From Halichondria panicea (taxonomy: Eukaryota > Porifera > Demospongiae > Suberitida > Halichondriidae): a stretch of 64,000 bases of DNA. Shown here in pieces: positions 1-12,842 of this stretch; the stretch's first letter is position 1, and each line of letters opens with the position of its first letter. The notes under the pieces were generated by a model. That model did no database searches. It was not told the origin of the DNA and saw only the letters and a list, made by a program, of their open reading frames with translations. A program made the translations under genes and the position numbers. Where the stretch lies: contig NC_087383.1 of NCBI RefSeq assembly GCF_963675165.1, positions 3,812,979 through 3,876,978 of the forward strand, read 5' to 3'.

Positions 1-392
1 TACATATGGACGGAAAACTTCAAATGTTGAAGGAAAATGGAAAGTCATATATGGAACCACCTGTACAAAATGAGCGATAAATGGACCATCGAGAACCTTC
101 TACAATTGTGACCCTTCGTGGCAATAATTATTTGTATCAGTCTAATCTCCCTGCTCTCAAAAGTGCATTAATATTGCTTGCCTGTAGGTAGAATAGAGTG
201 GGGTATAGCCAGGCAGAAGGAGATTCTTTGAGGGACAACAGCACTGCTATCACAATAGTGTCTGCTATCACTGAATTGAAGGAAAAATAGTAACGTATAC
301 TGGTACTAAGAATATGTACATATAAAATTATACATCCATACATGCACACAAGTGAAATGCACCAATACAGCAGTTATTATACTAGGGGTCAC

Positions 393-3300
393 CTAAGGCT
401 ACAATGTAGAGCATATTTTCGTAACCGCATGTGTCACAAGTATTCAAGAGAGCTGTAAATCCATCACTCTCATTCTTGCAACTTCCGCAAAGTATACCTG
501 CACACAGACAGAAGCGAAACATAGGAGTAAACATTCCATTCAAAGTATGATACAAGTTGGAGAAGTGAATATACCGTATAGCAGGTAATTTTTGGGGGAC
601 AAAATATTCGTGGATAATATTTTCGTGGTTGCTGCTTGCACTGCAGGTAAAAGTAGACAAGGTCGCTTCATTTGTGGGTAAAATATTCGTGATCAGACCT
701 TCAACCACGAAAACCACAAATATTTTGCCCCCACAAAACTACCCTCTATATACATGTTATGGTAGCTAATGACACTTGAATGTAGCTTGACAGTCTCAAT
801 TTTCCGATTACATTTTTTAAATAGCTTACCTTTTCTCTTACAATGACACTGCTGATCAGGATACGTGGAGTTGAATTTGTATTTGCACTCCACAGTCTTG
901 TTAGCTATCACACTCAAACACTGACAATAATAATGAGGACATTGGTGTACCACTAGCTTATCTTTGGCGCTGTCCTCATTAGACTCACTAGCCCATAGTC
1001 CGTTCTGCACATGCATGACGGAAATAACAGAGTACATAATAGCTAGACAATAGACTATCAACAGTAATTATCGATAATGTTCGGTGAAGCCTGTAAATAA
1101 GAACACTTTGAGGTCTACAGTCACATGCAGCGACTGTATCATTTCATTCTAAATTGGAGGTTAATTAATTCTCAAACAGGGATAATTATTTGATTCAATT
1201 ATCAAGATCACCTTTAGTATTATTGTTTCTCCTTCACATTTTAGTATGTTCTCATTATTGTTTTCATTGCAGTCACAATAGTAGAATGACTTGTTACTCT
1301 CCTTTTCAGTAATCTGGATGCCCTTCTCTTTCTCAATAAGATGGAACCCCACCGGACAGGATTTTGGAATCAAGGTGACTTGGAGAGGAGCCACTGCCTG
1401 CATGCATAGAAAGTAATATCTTTGTGATCCTCTAAAATGCACGCACATTTTGGCATTGTGTGTATGTGACACAGGAGCTAGCTTGTAAAGATTGTATCTA
1501 TATCAACCTTACATCTGCTATGATTGTGTTGATAGTTATATTGGTAGCACCGTACTCCTTAACATCTTCTTCAGTAGAGGCAGTCGTGTAGTATTTTGTT
1601 GTGATACTCTCAAAATGTATTGCATCAGGAGCAGCTGCTGATGGACTGAATAGGATATCACCCTGTGTAATGAAGCACATTCAAAATCCAGCATTATAGA
1701 GTGCACTCATGTGTTATGATAATTTATGTCACAGAGCAATACTAATATATGAAGCAATACACCGAATCGCAATATCCGCCTAGCTTTTGTAAACTGACAT
1801 CATACAAATGAGAGGCTTCAGATATTGGCTGTCCAAGCTGATCAATTCCAGTAATGTTCAGTGAGAATTTCTGGCCCGGGTAAGCAGTTATCTGCATGCA
1901 GAGACATTTGAGGTGAGAACCAACAATTTTTAACTCACTGTCTTATTGCCACTGTTGACTATTCTTTCTGCTCGTGTTTGAACGTGCCACTTTGAATTGT
2001 ATTGATCAGGAAAATGGGCTATATTGTCGTTGTCGTTTCTATTTAAGTTAAAATAAGTATATAGTGATAAGACTTGAATGGACTTACGTATAGTTGATGA
2101 AGTTCCAACGAAAAACTTGTTGCCTATCGAAATGTTCAGCGGTAGAGCCGGTCCAGGAGCATAGATCGATATTATCAATGAGAACTGTTGAGCCAAAGGT
2201 GGAAGTGTTGTTGGAAAACTGGATACTCACCTGCCAAACAAACACAAATACTACTAACAATTTTTTGGGTGCATGTTTATTTTAGCGTCCTTTAGATTTT
2301 AATGCAAAAGAAGTAACATAATTATACTGACAATGAATAACATACATTTTCCCATGTATTTGGTGGCATAGTGGGCTGCTCATACCGAAGCACACATAGT
2401 GGATTGTTCTGGAGTTGCGAGTAGCTTCTTGATATGTTCGGTATGATACTGATAATCATGGCAGCCCCTATCCTAATCACAACAGATAATTATCAAGGAC
2501 GTATAAAGAGAAGAGGGCATGCAACTATTAAAAATGGACAGGGACGTGCTCTAAAAACAGGCGATGGATGACCAGTTAGCTAACTATTTATCTGCTGAGC
2601 ATGCATGAGGTACGTACGTAGAGCAAAGATATTATCTTTGGGTATAGAGTTAGCCACAAACAGCAGCTCTACTTACGTTCCATAATTTCCATCAAATTTA
2701 ATACTTGCTCCTTTGTACAGACGTAACTGGCTAAAAGAAGTGGCGAGCATTGCAATGCTTATGATACCTCCTCCTTTCTTATTTCCAGAGAACACAAGAG
2801 ATCCATGAATATCAGCTCGAGTCCCACTAAGCTGTATAGCAGCATAGAACGCAATCGATCACATTTCCTTAAAATGAATGCAATACCATTATCAAGCTAG
2901 CAATACGTGCATTAATTGTAGCTTTCATACAATAATATTATTATATATAGTCGTTATAAGAACTGGTATGACAAACGTACCACTAGACCAAATCCTTCAT
3001 TATCATCAAATACATTGTGTCCATAAAAGGCCAGAGGAAGATGAGCAATGCTCAGTGTTGTTCCAGTATTTGTATATTTTCCTTTGTTCTTGATGAACAT
3101 GCTGTAGTATAGTCAAATCAGGGCAAAACCACATGCAATGTACAATGTCAACAGCCATTGTCTGATGATTGATGATTGTGCTTGCAAACAACTATGCATT
3201 GTACTCAACACCAAATATATGTGGCAACATGCATGGATGCATGAAATGTCTACTAGACAATAGACGTACTTCTCAACTCTAATATTAAGAGCTTTAACAC

Positions 3301-5030
3301 CTATAGTTACTGGTAGTAAGTTAATGCATATCGTATATTAAACTTACCAGTCCCTGAAAACCAATGGCAGCACACGACTTGTATCCACCAGTAAGAGGAG
3401 AGAGGAGAGAGATATGGCTGCACCAAACTCCGCAGTGTTTCCAGTGAACAAGCAATTGTTGATGTTCGCAGAATAACTCAGTTGAGCACTGCTTGTAAAC
3501 TCACGTTCTATTGAAGTGATAATTATTTTACGATTATAATTATAGTACCACACATGCACTGATCGATACCACACATGCACTGACTAACTCAGTTGCATTG
3601 GTGCATGGTATGCAATTGCTAGTATAATTACATACTTAACCATGCATATTATTTTACTTACGATTGGTAAGCACATGAATTGCTCCTCCAAAATCAGCTG
3701 AATTCTTCTTAAACACAGAAGAATCCATTTTGAGGCTAGAAGCAAATAAATACGGTCCTTCTACATATCCGATATGAATTCCACCTCCTGGGCCATCACA
3801 ATTATTCGTGATGAAATATGTTGAGTTTATGACAGTCGTGTGACTAGCAAGTCCACTGAACACAATATACATTCCTCCACCAGAAGATCGAGCATAGCCA
3901 TTTTTAATGACGCAGTCTTGAATGATGACATTATAGGAGAAAGTCGAGTTTATACTCACGGCAATGGAACCGCCTCGTCCTACAAACTGGTAAACCTGAA
4001 ATAAACGAGTGGTGGAGATAGGAGGGCCGTCTGGCTTGCTGGTATTATTTCTGAAGACACAGTCTGAGACTAATAAACCTCGATTGATGGAAGACAATAT
4101 CTCAGTACCATTATCGTCATAGCCTATACAGAGTAAATGCAGTCAAATCTGATAGACTACGTGAAAATTAATGTAGTATGCTGCATGCAGGTTTGAATAA
4201 TGCAGTTAGTTATTCTACTGTGTCTCACCTACAGAGAGACCTCCAGCGTGGCCTCTGTATTGGTCTTGTTTGGTCACTCCAGAGAATCCATTGTCCTCAA
4301 ATGTGCAGTTGTGAACCACAACTCTCAAGCACATGTACATATCTAGAGCACCTCGATCAAACGAACTGAATGAGTAAAACCGTAGCTATATAATTATAGG
4401 GAGACTATAAGGGTATATTATGTATTAGTAAACATAAACCAACGTTATAATGTCAGTGCTGCTTAGATAATCACTTGTATATACATCTACAGCTGACCTG
4501 AAATGACAATGCGACACATGTATGTATGCAATGCTCTCCATAGCGATGATCCCGGGGCTGCCTATGAACTTTATCCCTTTGAGTACCACATAATCAGCAT
4601 TCTTGAAAGTGATGACATTAAAGGTACTGACATTTTCTTGTGTAGAGACATTAAATTTGACAATAACATCATCATAAGAGTCATTAGCCAACATTTTCAG
4701 ATTCTGTGCAATAACAACTTTGCTGGTTACTGTGTGTGTTCCGGTGGGGATCACAAGTTGTACACAACTGTCGGTACTGGGAAAATCTGTCGTGTTTAGA
4801 GCTGAAAGTGCTTCTTGAAGGCTGTAAAATCTCAGGTAAATCGTCTCAGTAAGGTTTCTTTCATTCTTCACGTATTGAGCATATTGTTGTCTCCACTCTT
4901 CAACTGCTACAGAAGCTTCTTTTGACACAGATAAATGTATCTCACATAGCTCCTGGAGCTGGTCTTCCATGTGCGCAGAAGCAATGAGTAACAGAAGACT
5001 GATACAACAGCTGTAACTTCTAAGCCACAT
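393..5030 (-). CDS. Multi-exon right-handed beta-helix receptor-like gene, C-terminal part beyond left edge
   Basis: Fourteen exons can be read with GT-AG borders: 4498-5030, 4229-4365, 3662-4123, 3348-3507, 2981-3101, 2677-2831, 2346-2472, 2088-2230, 1939-2038, 1799-1891, 1513-1662, 1212-1397, 830-1004 and 393-497. The start at 5030 is followed by a hydrophobic signal-like segment (WLRSYSCCISLLLLIASA). Exons 2-7 give short beta-helix-type repeats rich in N-x-S/T and in 'NxCxFxxNxxxxGGAI' patterns. Exon 10 has 'YPGQKFSLNI', exon 12 'CPVGF', exon 13 a cysteine-rich stretch and exon 14 'GILCGSCKNE...CDTCGYEN'. The same blocks occur in the same order in the single-exon genes at 20089-23664 and elsewhere, so this is an intron-containing paralogue. 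By analogy the missing part should be a multi-pass membrane domain. Function is unknown; a surface receptor is an inference. Borders of exons 9-14 are less certain than 1-8. Confidence 0.72.
569..753. repeat. MITE-like inverted repeat in the last visible intron of the multi-exon receptor gene
   Basis: The left end (ATATACCGTATAGCAGGTAA, then TTTTTGGGGGACAAAATATTCGTGG) is an imperfect inverted match to the right end, whose reverse complement begins GTATATAGAGGGTAGTTTTG and continues TGGGGGCAAAATATTTGTGG. The ACCGTATA start and the 'TTTTCGTGG' interior are shared with elements at 45838-45985 and 56656-56864. Confidence 0.55.
2495..2530. repeat. Solo terminal-repeat fragment (AGAGAAGAGGGCATGCAACT)
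   Basis: AGAGAAGAGGGCATGCAACT lies in an intron of the multi-exon receptor gene and again at about 28985-29007 in its duplicate. The same string forms the terminal inverted repeats of the element at 51563-52191. It looks like a leftover end of that family. Confidence 0.5.
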
Positions 5031-5390
5031 GTGGTACAATAATTGAACATACGCAGAGAGAAGGGCAGTCACTAAAATTAATCTAGGAAACTCGATTGAT
5101 ACTTCATATAAATCAGCTGAGGGATGAATGACCATGAATGACCAAATAAAGCACTCAACTGAACACTGCTACAAATCAAAAGAACACAATACCTTCAACA
5201 ATGATTAAATACTGTCTCAGATCATGCAACAATACATAATTATGAGACCTGTCACTGACAAACCTCATTCTATACTGCATGCATGGGATATGACAGTGTC
5301 ATGCAGTGACTGAATGACAGTCATACAAGTTGCATTCTAAATGTAGATATCTATAGTGCCACCACCATAATTATAGATCTACTCCAATGC

Positions 5391-5432
5391 TATTAAAGTT
5401 AAACCACCCGGATGGTTTAATAGCATTGGAGT
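5391..5432. repeat. Short perfect-stem hairpin
   Basis: ACTCCAATGCTATTAAA is followed, across a short spacer with CCACCCGGATGG, by its reverse complement TTTAATAGCATTGGAGT. It lies 0.4 kb upstream of the multi-exon receptor gene. No target duplication was recognised. Confidence 0.6.
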
Positions 5433-5731
5433 ATAATGAGACATATGTTTTGTATCATGTTTTACAAGGAATTAAGTCTGTTCACTAATAACCATGGTCA
5501 ATAGGCAGCATGAAAATAATAGTGATAAAGTGCTCTGTTTGTAGCTAATGTGTGTTATGTGAGGTATTATGTGACACCATAAATTATTGTATCCACTACG
5601 GCTGGCATATTGCGATCTTTAACTTCTTGGAATACAGTCTTTCTCTTGTCCAAACAGTTACTCTTGTGGTAACAGTTAAAAGTTGAAGTGCACATGGTTA
5701 ACTTGCACATAGATCTACCAATCAACCTATA

Positions 5732-5780
5732 GTTGGGTATGGCCCGACCTTCCGTAAGAAAGGTCGGGCCACACCCAACT
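5732..5780. repeat. GC-rich hairpin
   Basis: GTTGGGTATGGCCCGACCTT pairs with AAGGTCGGGCCACACCCAAC across a short loop, with one mismatch. It is much richer in GC than its surroundings. It is probably a minimal foldback element. Confidence 0.6.
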
Positions 5781-5998
5781 ACAGTTAACTAACAATTGAA
5801 ATCCTCTGTCAGTATACCAGTACACATTATTCCATACCCACTTAATTAGTACTGTACAGCGGGAAATTTTTGTCAAGTGTAAAATTTCGCATTTTTCGAG
5901 GGCAGATAGAAGACACGAACATTAAAACTGAGGTAAACTCCCACGCACAAGTACTTCACATGCAAAGCTATTGGTGGGTGTGGTTTCCTGGCATTTAA

Positions 5999-6340
5999 AT
6001 GCGAATATTAGAACCCACAAACATTTCTGCCGCTTGTTATCGCAAACATGAAGCTATCAAAAAGAGGGCATATGAACAGAGAGTGAGAGAAGTAGAACAC
6101 TCGTCATTCACTCCACTTGTATTGTGCACCACTGGAGGCTTGGCCACGGAAGCCACTACTTTTTACAAAAGGTTATCCGCGTGTCTTGCCGACAAATGGG
6201 AGCAATCCTACTCAACCACCCTGGCCTGGCTCTGCTGCCGCCTTACCTTCTCTCTTCTCCGATCAGCTATTCAATGCATTCGATCAAGGTGCTCGTTCAT
6301 ATCGGACACGCTTCCAAAGTTCCGCCTTCTATATTGACCT
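5999..6340 (+). pseudogene. Retroelement polyprotein C-terminal remnant
   Basis: A 112-codon open stretch contains 'KRAYEQRVREVEHSSFTPLV', then 'CTTGGLATEATTFYKRL' and 'TTLAWLCCRLTFSLLRSAI'. These resemble the C-terminal end found after reverse transcriptase in many invertebrate retroelement proteins (E-K-x-x-Y-x-x-R-V-x-x-V-E-x-x-S-F-T-P-L-V, then a tract ending C-R-L-x-F-x-L-L-R-S-A). No polymerase domain lies upstream, so this is a 5'-truncated relic of the kind non-LTR elements leave. The family match is from memory of the motif and has not been searched. A T-rich tract follows the stop. Confidence 0.5.
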
Positions 6341-6853
6341 GGTAACAGCCGAAATGGACATAAACTGAACTGTTCACACCCTAATTTTATTCCTTTTATT
6401 TTATACATATCTCTAACGCTTCACATGTATAATTATTTAAGGGGCTTCCTCCCCCCATGAAAAAAAAGGGTTCTGGAGCTGCAAATAACGAACATTTACA
6501 CCAGCGAAAATTTTCCGCTATACGTATGGTAAAATTAAAATGTTTTCTCCAATTAAGTCCCATTACTATAATTACCATTTCTGGCACTGTCTTACAATAC
6601 TCTTCTACTAGTATTAAGAAGCCAGCCCATATTTATAGAGAATGTGAATACTGAGATGCTGATGGCTAGCTTCATGGGGAGACACTGTATCTGTACTTTT
6701 ATCCGAATAAGTGAATAATGTCATTGCAATCCTCCAAATGATTCATAAATTGCTAAGCTATAGAAAAAACAAAACAAAAACAAGCTACATGAAGAAAAAG
6801 CATTGTCTAAGGGCTGCATAATTATAGCATAATTATAATAATGCACTGTCTTA
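6341..6853. other. Intergenic, 3' flank of receptor copy 1
   Basis: No gene was recognised. From about 6680 the sequence (GACACTGTAT...TGCCATTGCAATCCT) begins to match the 3' flanks of receptor copies 2 (about 19925) and 3 (about 33290). This marks the outer edge of the repeated unit. Confidence 0.5.
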
Positions 6854-9800
6854 TCAATTTCTTAGTGCATGACTGTCACTCTCCAGCAATTCTTCTCTCA
6901 GTGGGCAGTAATCTTGAGTTGCATCATCGTGCAATGAAACCACATAATGAGTGGGAGGGACACACTCTATTTTAGAGTCATTCATACCATTGATGTTTTC
7001 ATACTCTCTACGTACACCAGTTCTGCAGTGACAAAGTGTCTTCACTTGAGTGTACCCTTGTACACAGATTATTAGTAGGAATGTGAGGAATGCAATACCA
7101 ACAGAAACACTAGCAAAAGCATTCTGAAAATGTTCATTAGATATTGTACTTGAGTACAAAAATCCTCCTGCAAGAACGATCACATTAACAACAAAGGAGC
7201 TTTCAAGAATTGAGATATACCATTTTCTATACGAAAAACCAACCACAGACAGTAATAGTGAAGACAAAGCTATTGTTACAAGAAGATTGATAGTGGGATC
7301 AATAGCTTGAATTGCAACATTGGTAATGGCCAGTATCACACGTACAAGCAGTGTCAATCCAATCCAGTACTGGTGCTTGTCTTTGAGGGGGCCATAATGA
7401 GCATCAAAGAATGGCTTTAGCTTGTTAATCCATGAGATGTTACCACATTTCCTCAGGCATGGAGCTAGCAGTATTGTTACTGTATAAGGCAGCAAGAATA
7501 TTATCAAAGCAAATATTGCCGCTATGAAAAGGAATGAGTGGCGTACACCAAAATATGGAAGATTACCATCTGCTAGCCACACAACTCTTGTCCCACCAGG
7601 ATAGTTAAGAGTAGCAAACCCCAATGATGTAATAATTGTACGGAGAAGCTTGGAGTACGAGAGTAGGAATAGTGTAGCTAAAACATGAACTGAATTATTA
7701 CCGAACAGTTTAGTAGCTTTGTCAGAATAGCGGCAGGCTAAAATGATGAGCCCGGCTAGACTCCAAACGTAAAGAGGAAACAAAAATTGCAACCAAGTTT
7801 TCCAATACATATCCAAACCCTGTATAAAACAGGTTTTAATTCCAAGATCCAAATTGAGCCACGCCACAAATGTGACAAAAAAAGAAGATGACTGGCGAAT
7901 TGCATGAGGAAAGAAAATGCTTTGATTAGTCCACAGAATGTTAGCATACAAAAGCAGTCCATTGACAGCTCCTTTGGTTATCGTGAGATCAAACAACTTA
8001 ATGAAAAGCACTAACACCAAACCAGCAATTGCAAATGGAACAAAGAAAGCCACGTGTCCATTATCGGAGCAAGGCAGACACTGAGGGCTACCCAACGCTA
8101 AGCTGAGGTTTGGGGCACAACCTCCACACAGAACACCACTGTGATTGAAAGTACACTGACTGTCAGGCTTGTTCAGGTTAACAGCAATCTCTTCTGTTTC
8201 ACAGTAATCAAATGGGCAATATTTGTATGCAACAACACCTGTCTCATTGTCTACAGCTTCTAAGTTGCTCACCCAGATCGTACCACTGCGGGTTATCAGC
8301 CCCTCTCCATGTACAGTAGCACATGTTGTAATTCCATAGTCCGTTAGCCTTTGGACACAATGACAAGAAGATGTGTTTCTATTGAGTGTCAAACCCAGTG
8401 GGCATTTCTGTAGAGTGATGTTCAGAAGAACTGGAGTTGTGGCCAAAATATTGTCAATTTCAGTATGGTTATGGTATTTGAAGATGGACACATTGTTGGG
8501 GGAAAAATTATATTTATTTTTCTTAATAGAGATTACGTCGGAACCAAAATATAGCAGAACTGTACTATTTTCATTATTCGAGTACACCTCATACTCAAGT
8601 AGGGAGCAAACTGTACCAGAAAAAAATTTGACAGATTGATTGAAAGAAAGTATTTTTCCTTGCTCAGAAAACAAAAGAGCATGGACTGGTCCACCAGTAA
8701 CACCAAAATCGCCACCGACCAGTGCCAAACTGACATTGAACTTCTCACCTGGGGAAAGTGTTCGATGCTGAACAATGTAAGAATAGGAAGCACACTTTGG
8801 TCTCCCATTTTCATCACAGAAGCAAACTCGGGTTGGGTCGGAAGAAACTGATGAAAGTTTTGAGTGTGTGTTTGAATCAAATTTAAATATATCACTCTGA
8901 ACCTCATAGCTAAAGTTTTGCCATGCGCTAGGAGTAACAAAACAATCTGACTTCAGTGAAGTACCATATACATCACTACCACCGTTCTTTGCACTGTTTC
9001 CTTTAAAGATAACTGAACTATTGGGTCTTTCTCCATCAGTAAGATTGTACGATAAACTGAACACACACTGATGCCTCCTCTTCATGTCCACTGATGGAAA
9101 ATTGATTTCTGTTCCAAGTTCATTGTCAATTGGATTTTGTACATATACAGCACCACCCTTGTCTTGTGCAGTATTGTTTTGAAATATTACTTTAGACTGG
9201 TTTGTAAGATACATTTTAGTATTGAAGAAATACATTGCTCCACCACGATAGCCAATATTGTTCCTGAATATTGTAATCCCGTTAAAGTGCAAGTCCACAA
9301 AAGACAGGATTAATGGTGAATAAGAACTTCTTATATCTGTTGCATTTTCAAATATACATCCATCGATAACTACTGTTGAACGGCCGCCAATATACATGCC
9401 AGGACTGCTTGAAACATTAATATTTTCAAGTCTACAGTACTTCGTCAACAGAAATATTTCAGAAAGATTTAGTGAAAGCTGGCTGAGAGTGACATTTGTA
9501 ACATTTTCACAATCAAGTACTCCATCAAAGATAGAGCTATTCGAAACCCTGATTACTGCATTTTTTTGAAGTTGTGAGCTCCACAGAATTATTGATTCAA
9601 CCTTACTACCTTCAACTCTTAGCTTAAACCTGCTAATCATCGAATTTAACTGAATGTTAATTCCTATTTTGTGACAGCCATTTACTGTTAGGTACACCGT
9701 GAAACCTGGACTAGCAATTACTGACTCAATAGAAACACCATGCGAACTGCTAATGGTTCCATTAAAAGTTGTGTTAATTGCACTGTTCAGATTTATGGAA

Positions 9801-10445
9801 AGTTCAGACGACACAAATGAACAATGGTGAATAGACATTGAAATCAAATCCAATCTATGAGTATTAATGATCGTTCGATTGGTATAAACAATTTTTCCAT
9901 TATTATAGAATGAATTGTATAGCTGAAATTCCCTCGTCATTTCAAGGGTTAAACAAACGCGGGTATATAGATTTAATGTGATTTTGCGAGAATCTCCTAA
10001 TGTAAGACACACTTACTTTTGTTTCACACGCTGACTCCGAAAGGTTTACGGAGTCATATTGAAAGAACAAGTTGCTTATTACTAGCTCATCAATCATCGT
10101 AAAATTAAATTGTCCACCAACTGAAAAACTAACATTAGGAGCTTGAATGGATATGCCAACCAGCGCTACATTCGTTGTATTAGCAATTTCAAACTTTGGT
10201 TCGGTTAAAAGATGGACACCCTCAACAAACAGTAATGTGACATTGCTTTTTCCACTAAGCAATGTAGCGTTCTGAGCATAGTAATTGAGAGTGTGACACG
10301 GCTTACTAGGACAGTTGGTGTTTGGAGGCTGTGAAGGTTTGACATAGTACACCTGAGCCCTGCATACTGAGGAGGCCAGGAGACAACCCAACACCACCAC
10401 CACTAACAAGGACACTCGAAGCATTCTGTTAGAATTAATTAACAT
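6854..10445 (-). pseudogene. Beta-helix/multi-pass receptor-like gene, copy 1, broken by a 4-bp insertion
   Basis: This is the closest relative of the intact gene at 20089-23664: same signal peptide (MLRVSLL...), same beta-helix ectodomain, cysteine-rich linker, multi-pass membrane domain and cytoplasmic tail. The N-terminal part reads from 10445 (or the conserved inner ATG at 10424) to about 9960. There this copy has GGGTATATAGATT where copy 2 has GGGTAGATT, and the four extra bases shift the frame. The rest, about 1,030 codons, is open in the other frame down to 6854, so decay is recent. The tail ends ...DYCPLREELLES with seven residues more than copy 2. An unseen intron or assembly error could explain the break, but copy 2 reads straight through the same place without an intron. 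Confidence 0.8.
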
Positions 10446-11456
10446 ATAAAGTCAAAATTATGCATGGCAGTTGAACAGAATAATTGTTTGATTTATTTAC
10501 TCTAGAGCTAGGCCAAATAATTGAATAGTAAACCACGCCTATAGTTATATACATGTTCCACTTAATTGATAAACAGCAGGGCAAATGTAGGGCGCGTGCC
10601 ACGGTGGTCGCCTGCGTATCTGCACATGAAAAATACACCTATCTCTACGATATAAACATAATATTTATATCACACTTAGCAATAAGTGTTTTAACGTGTG
10701 CATGCACGAGCGAGCAGAACCTCCGAGTTTGGGAACAGAGCTTTTGTCCTCTTTTCAGAGGTTGTCCTCTAGCTGGTGGGAGGTTCATTAAAAATAGCCG
10801 GTATCAAAGAATTATATAGTATGTTTATATGTATGGTCTGTATGGACCCAATTTCTAGTTCAAGAAGCAAAGGAACGTACTGAAATCTATATAAAGCAAG
10901 AAGATGCTCGTAAGAGCATCCACCCGGCCCGTGTGTTGACACAATAACTTTTTACCGTAATGACGATTATGAATCGGGAATGATCGCGAATCTATACAGC
11001 AACAATTAGATCGATTAGAAAACAGTTTTTATCACCTTCGAAAATCGCCTACAAGTTTTAACCGTATCATTCTTTTTTCAACTACTGCATCTCATTTGCA
11101 GAAACGGTCGACAGAGTGTCTAGTTCACTCAAACAGTTCATTTTTGTGTCCACAATCAGTGTTATTTTGCTGAATTGAGTGGCACTTGTACTAAATGTAA
11201 CTATGGTTTTAGATAGCTTGTGATTTGTGTAAATAGTGATCATAAGCTGTCACTATTCTAGTGGTAGCTTTAGTTGCCTGACCTAAGTTCTATATTAGTG
11301 TTCTAGAATTTCTTTTGGTTTTCCGTTTTGTACAATATTTTTCGGTGTGCATACTGATTCTGATTGTTGTTACCTGAACCTCTGTCTTCAAGCATAATTA
11401 GTGCATCATCCTCGTGCTACAAATTAACATAGCTAAGTGTGATATAACTTTAATTA
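10446..11456. other. Duplicated upstream region of receptor copy 1
   Basis: No gene was recognised. The stretch is almost base-for-base identical to 23665-24660 upstream of receptor copy 2, and its first ~390 bases also match the upstream of copy 3 (37091-37440). It may hold the receptor promoter. No clear TATA box was fixed. Confidence 0.45.
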
Positions 11457-12092
11457 GAAAATGCTTGTAGTAATACTGCAATCTGATAGGTCACTGAGAG
11501 GTCCATTATTTCACTTATGGACCTGAGGTCTTCTAAGTAGGTCTATTATACTGATTATGCCTACAGGCAAGATGATGTCAAGATTAACTTGTATGGAACA
11601 TGGCAACATCACACAGTTTATGTTGAAGTCATAGTAACGATGATACAGTGCATCATTAAAAATTAAAGTTTTGCGTTCTGCAGTGCCGCTTTGCAGCTTT
11701 TGTCTCTCTCTTGCAGCTACAATAGCTAGTGCTCTAGTGCAGAGCTAACTACTATGACAATAGCAACTTTTTATTTGCAATGCGTGATTCTCAAGAAACA
11801 GAAACTGCCTTCATCAATGTGAGTTTTTTTATGTAGACTAGCCAGAGCAAAGCTTTAACGTTGCTTGAGGCTTGTAGAAACTCTTGGTTTCAGAGTCTTC
11901 TTTGTGTTAATATAGCCTAGCTTGCTTAGCACTATTCTAAACCAGTTATAGGCCTCGTCAACGGTCACTATGGAGTTTTGAGACCCTCAGGCCCTTAGTA
12001 GCACCCTCGCTACGCTCGAGATGCTACAGCCTCGGGCCTTCAGGTCTCAAAACCCCATAGAGACCTTGGACTCAGTCTATAACTATTATTTG
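11457..12092. mobile_element. Non-autonomous tyrosine-recombinase-type element, present in copy 1 only
   Basis: Copy 2 reads straight across this point (about 24660: ACTTTAATT then GGTACTATGG), while copy 1 carries ~636 extra bases. The insert starts with GCAATCTGATAGGTCA followed by an inverted pair (AGGTCCATTATTTCACTTATGGACCT). It ends in a long foldback (11968-12060, arms CTATGGAGTTTTGAGACC / GGTCTCAAAACCCCATAG) and the terminal string CTATAACTATTAT. The recombinase-bearing copies at 37721-38870 and 39431-41259 share the layout: GCAATCTGATTGGTCA near one end, a foldback with a 'CCCTCGCT..CGCTCG' loop and ATCTAACTATTAT at the other. No coding capacity is visible. Confidence 0.65.
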
Positions 12093-12842
12093 GTACTATG
12101 GTAGAATGAAAATACAAAACACTGCCACAAGTATAAACTTTGATACGAGGCTGCGGGTATTTGGTGGGCGTAAACCTCGCCGTTGGTTCTACAGAAAAGG
12201 TGCAACTTACATGCGCATGAGCAAGTACCTACTTTGCTCTCACGAAAGTATGTCCATGCAGGTTTTAGGGTGTACATACATAATTATAGGTGCCAACTGT
12301 TCCAGATTTGGAGGCTCTGTCTTGTGTCCCGTCTGGAAAGCACGTACCTGAAATGTCCCGGACTTTCAAGGTTGCTGCTCCTGAGCTGGGATAATAAAGT
12401 CCAAAGAAGCTCAAAAATACTGTAACTATGCATGGCTTGAAAGCTTAGAAGAGTATGCTGTTTGCTTATTGCTACGATAAAACATTGTTTTGCAGTTTGT
12501 GGGTGGGGCTCTCCAGCATGCTGATCGTACTGACTATATGCACAGGAAGCAACTGTTCTCATAATAACTTTCCGTGAGTGTCAATACAATGGGGCTAAAA
12601 GCCCTCAATTTTTTTGTCCCGGATATTTTTCTTTTAAGGTTGGCCTTGCATCACTACCATAGCAACCATATATGGCATAATGCACTGAGATTATATGCAC
12701 TTGCACTGTGTGTAAATGTAGTAGATTTTAAGAAAGAAATTTACGTTTTGACTTAAACTCGATCATTATAGGCTGCTATATACCTTTCCCCATAAGTTGT
12801 GGGAACAAAACCTAAGAATTTACTATGGAATTCCTGAATACA

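Noticed and set aside
1-392. Next exon of the multi-exon receptor gene (minus strand, about 137-240)
   Set aside because: A hydrophobic stretch and a possible acceptor are present, but the frame and family match could not be established.
8373-8940. Open frames of 71-135 codons overlapping receptor copy 1 (and 21596-22163 in copy 2)
   Set aside because: They lie on other frames of a conserved coding region and are identical in both copies only because the DNA is.
6854-10445. Programmed frameshift at 9960 in receptor copy 1
   Set aside because: Copy 2 reads through without it and the difference is a simple TATA insertion; decay or error is simpler.
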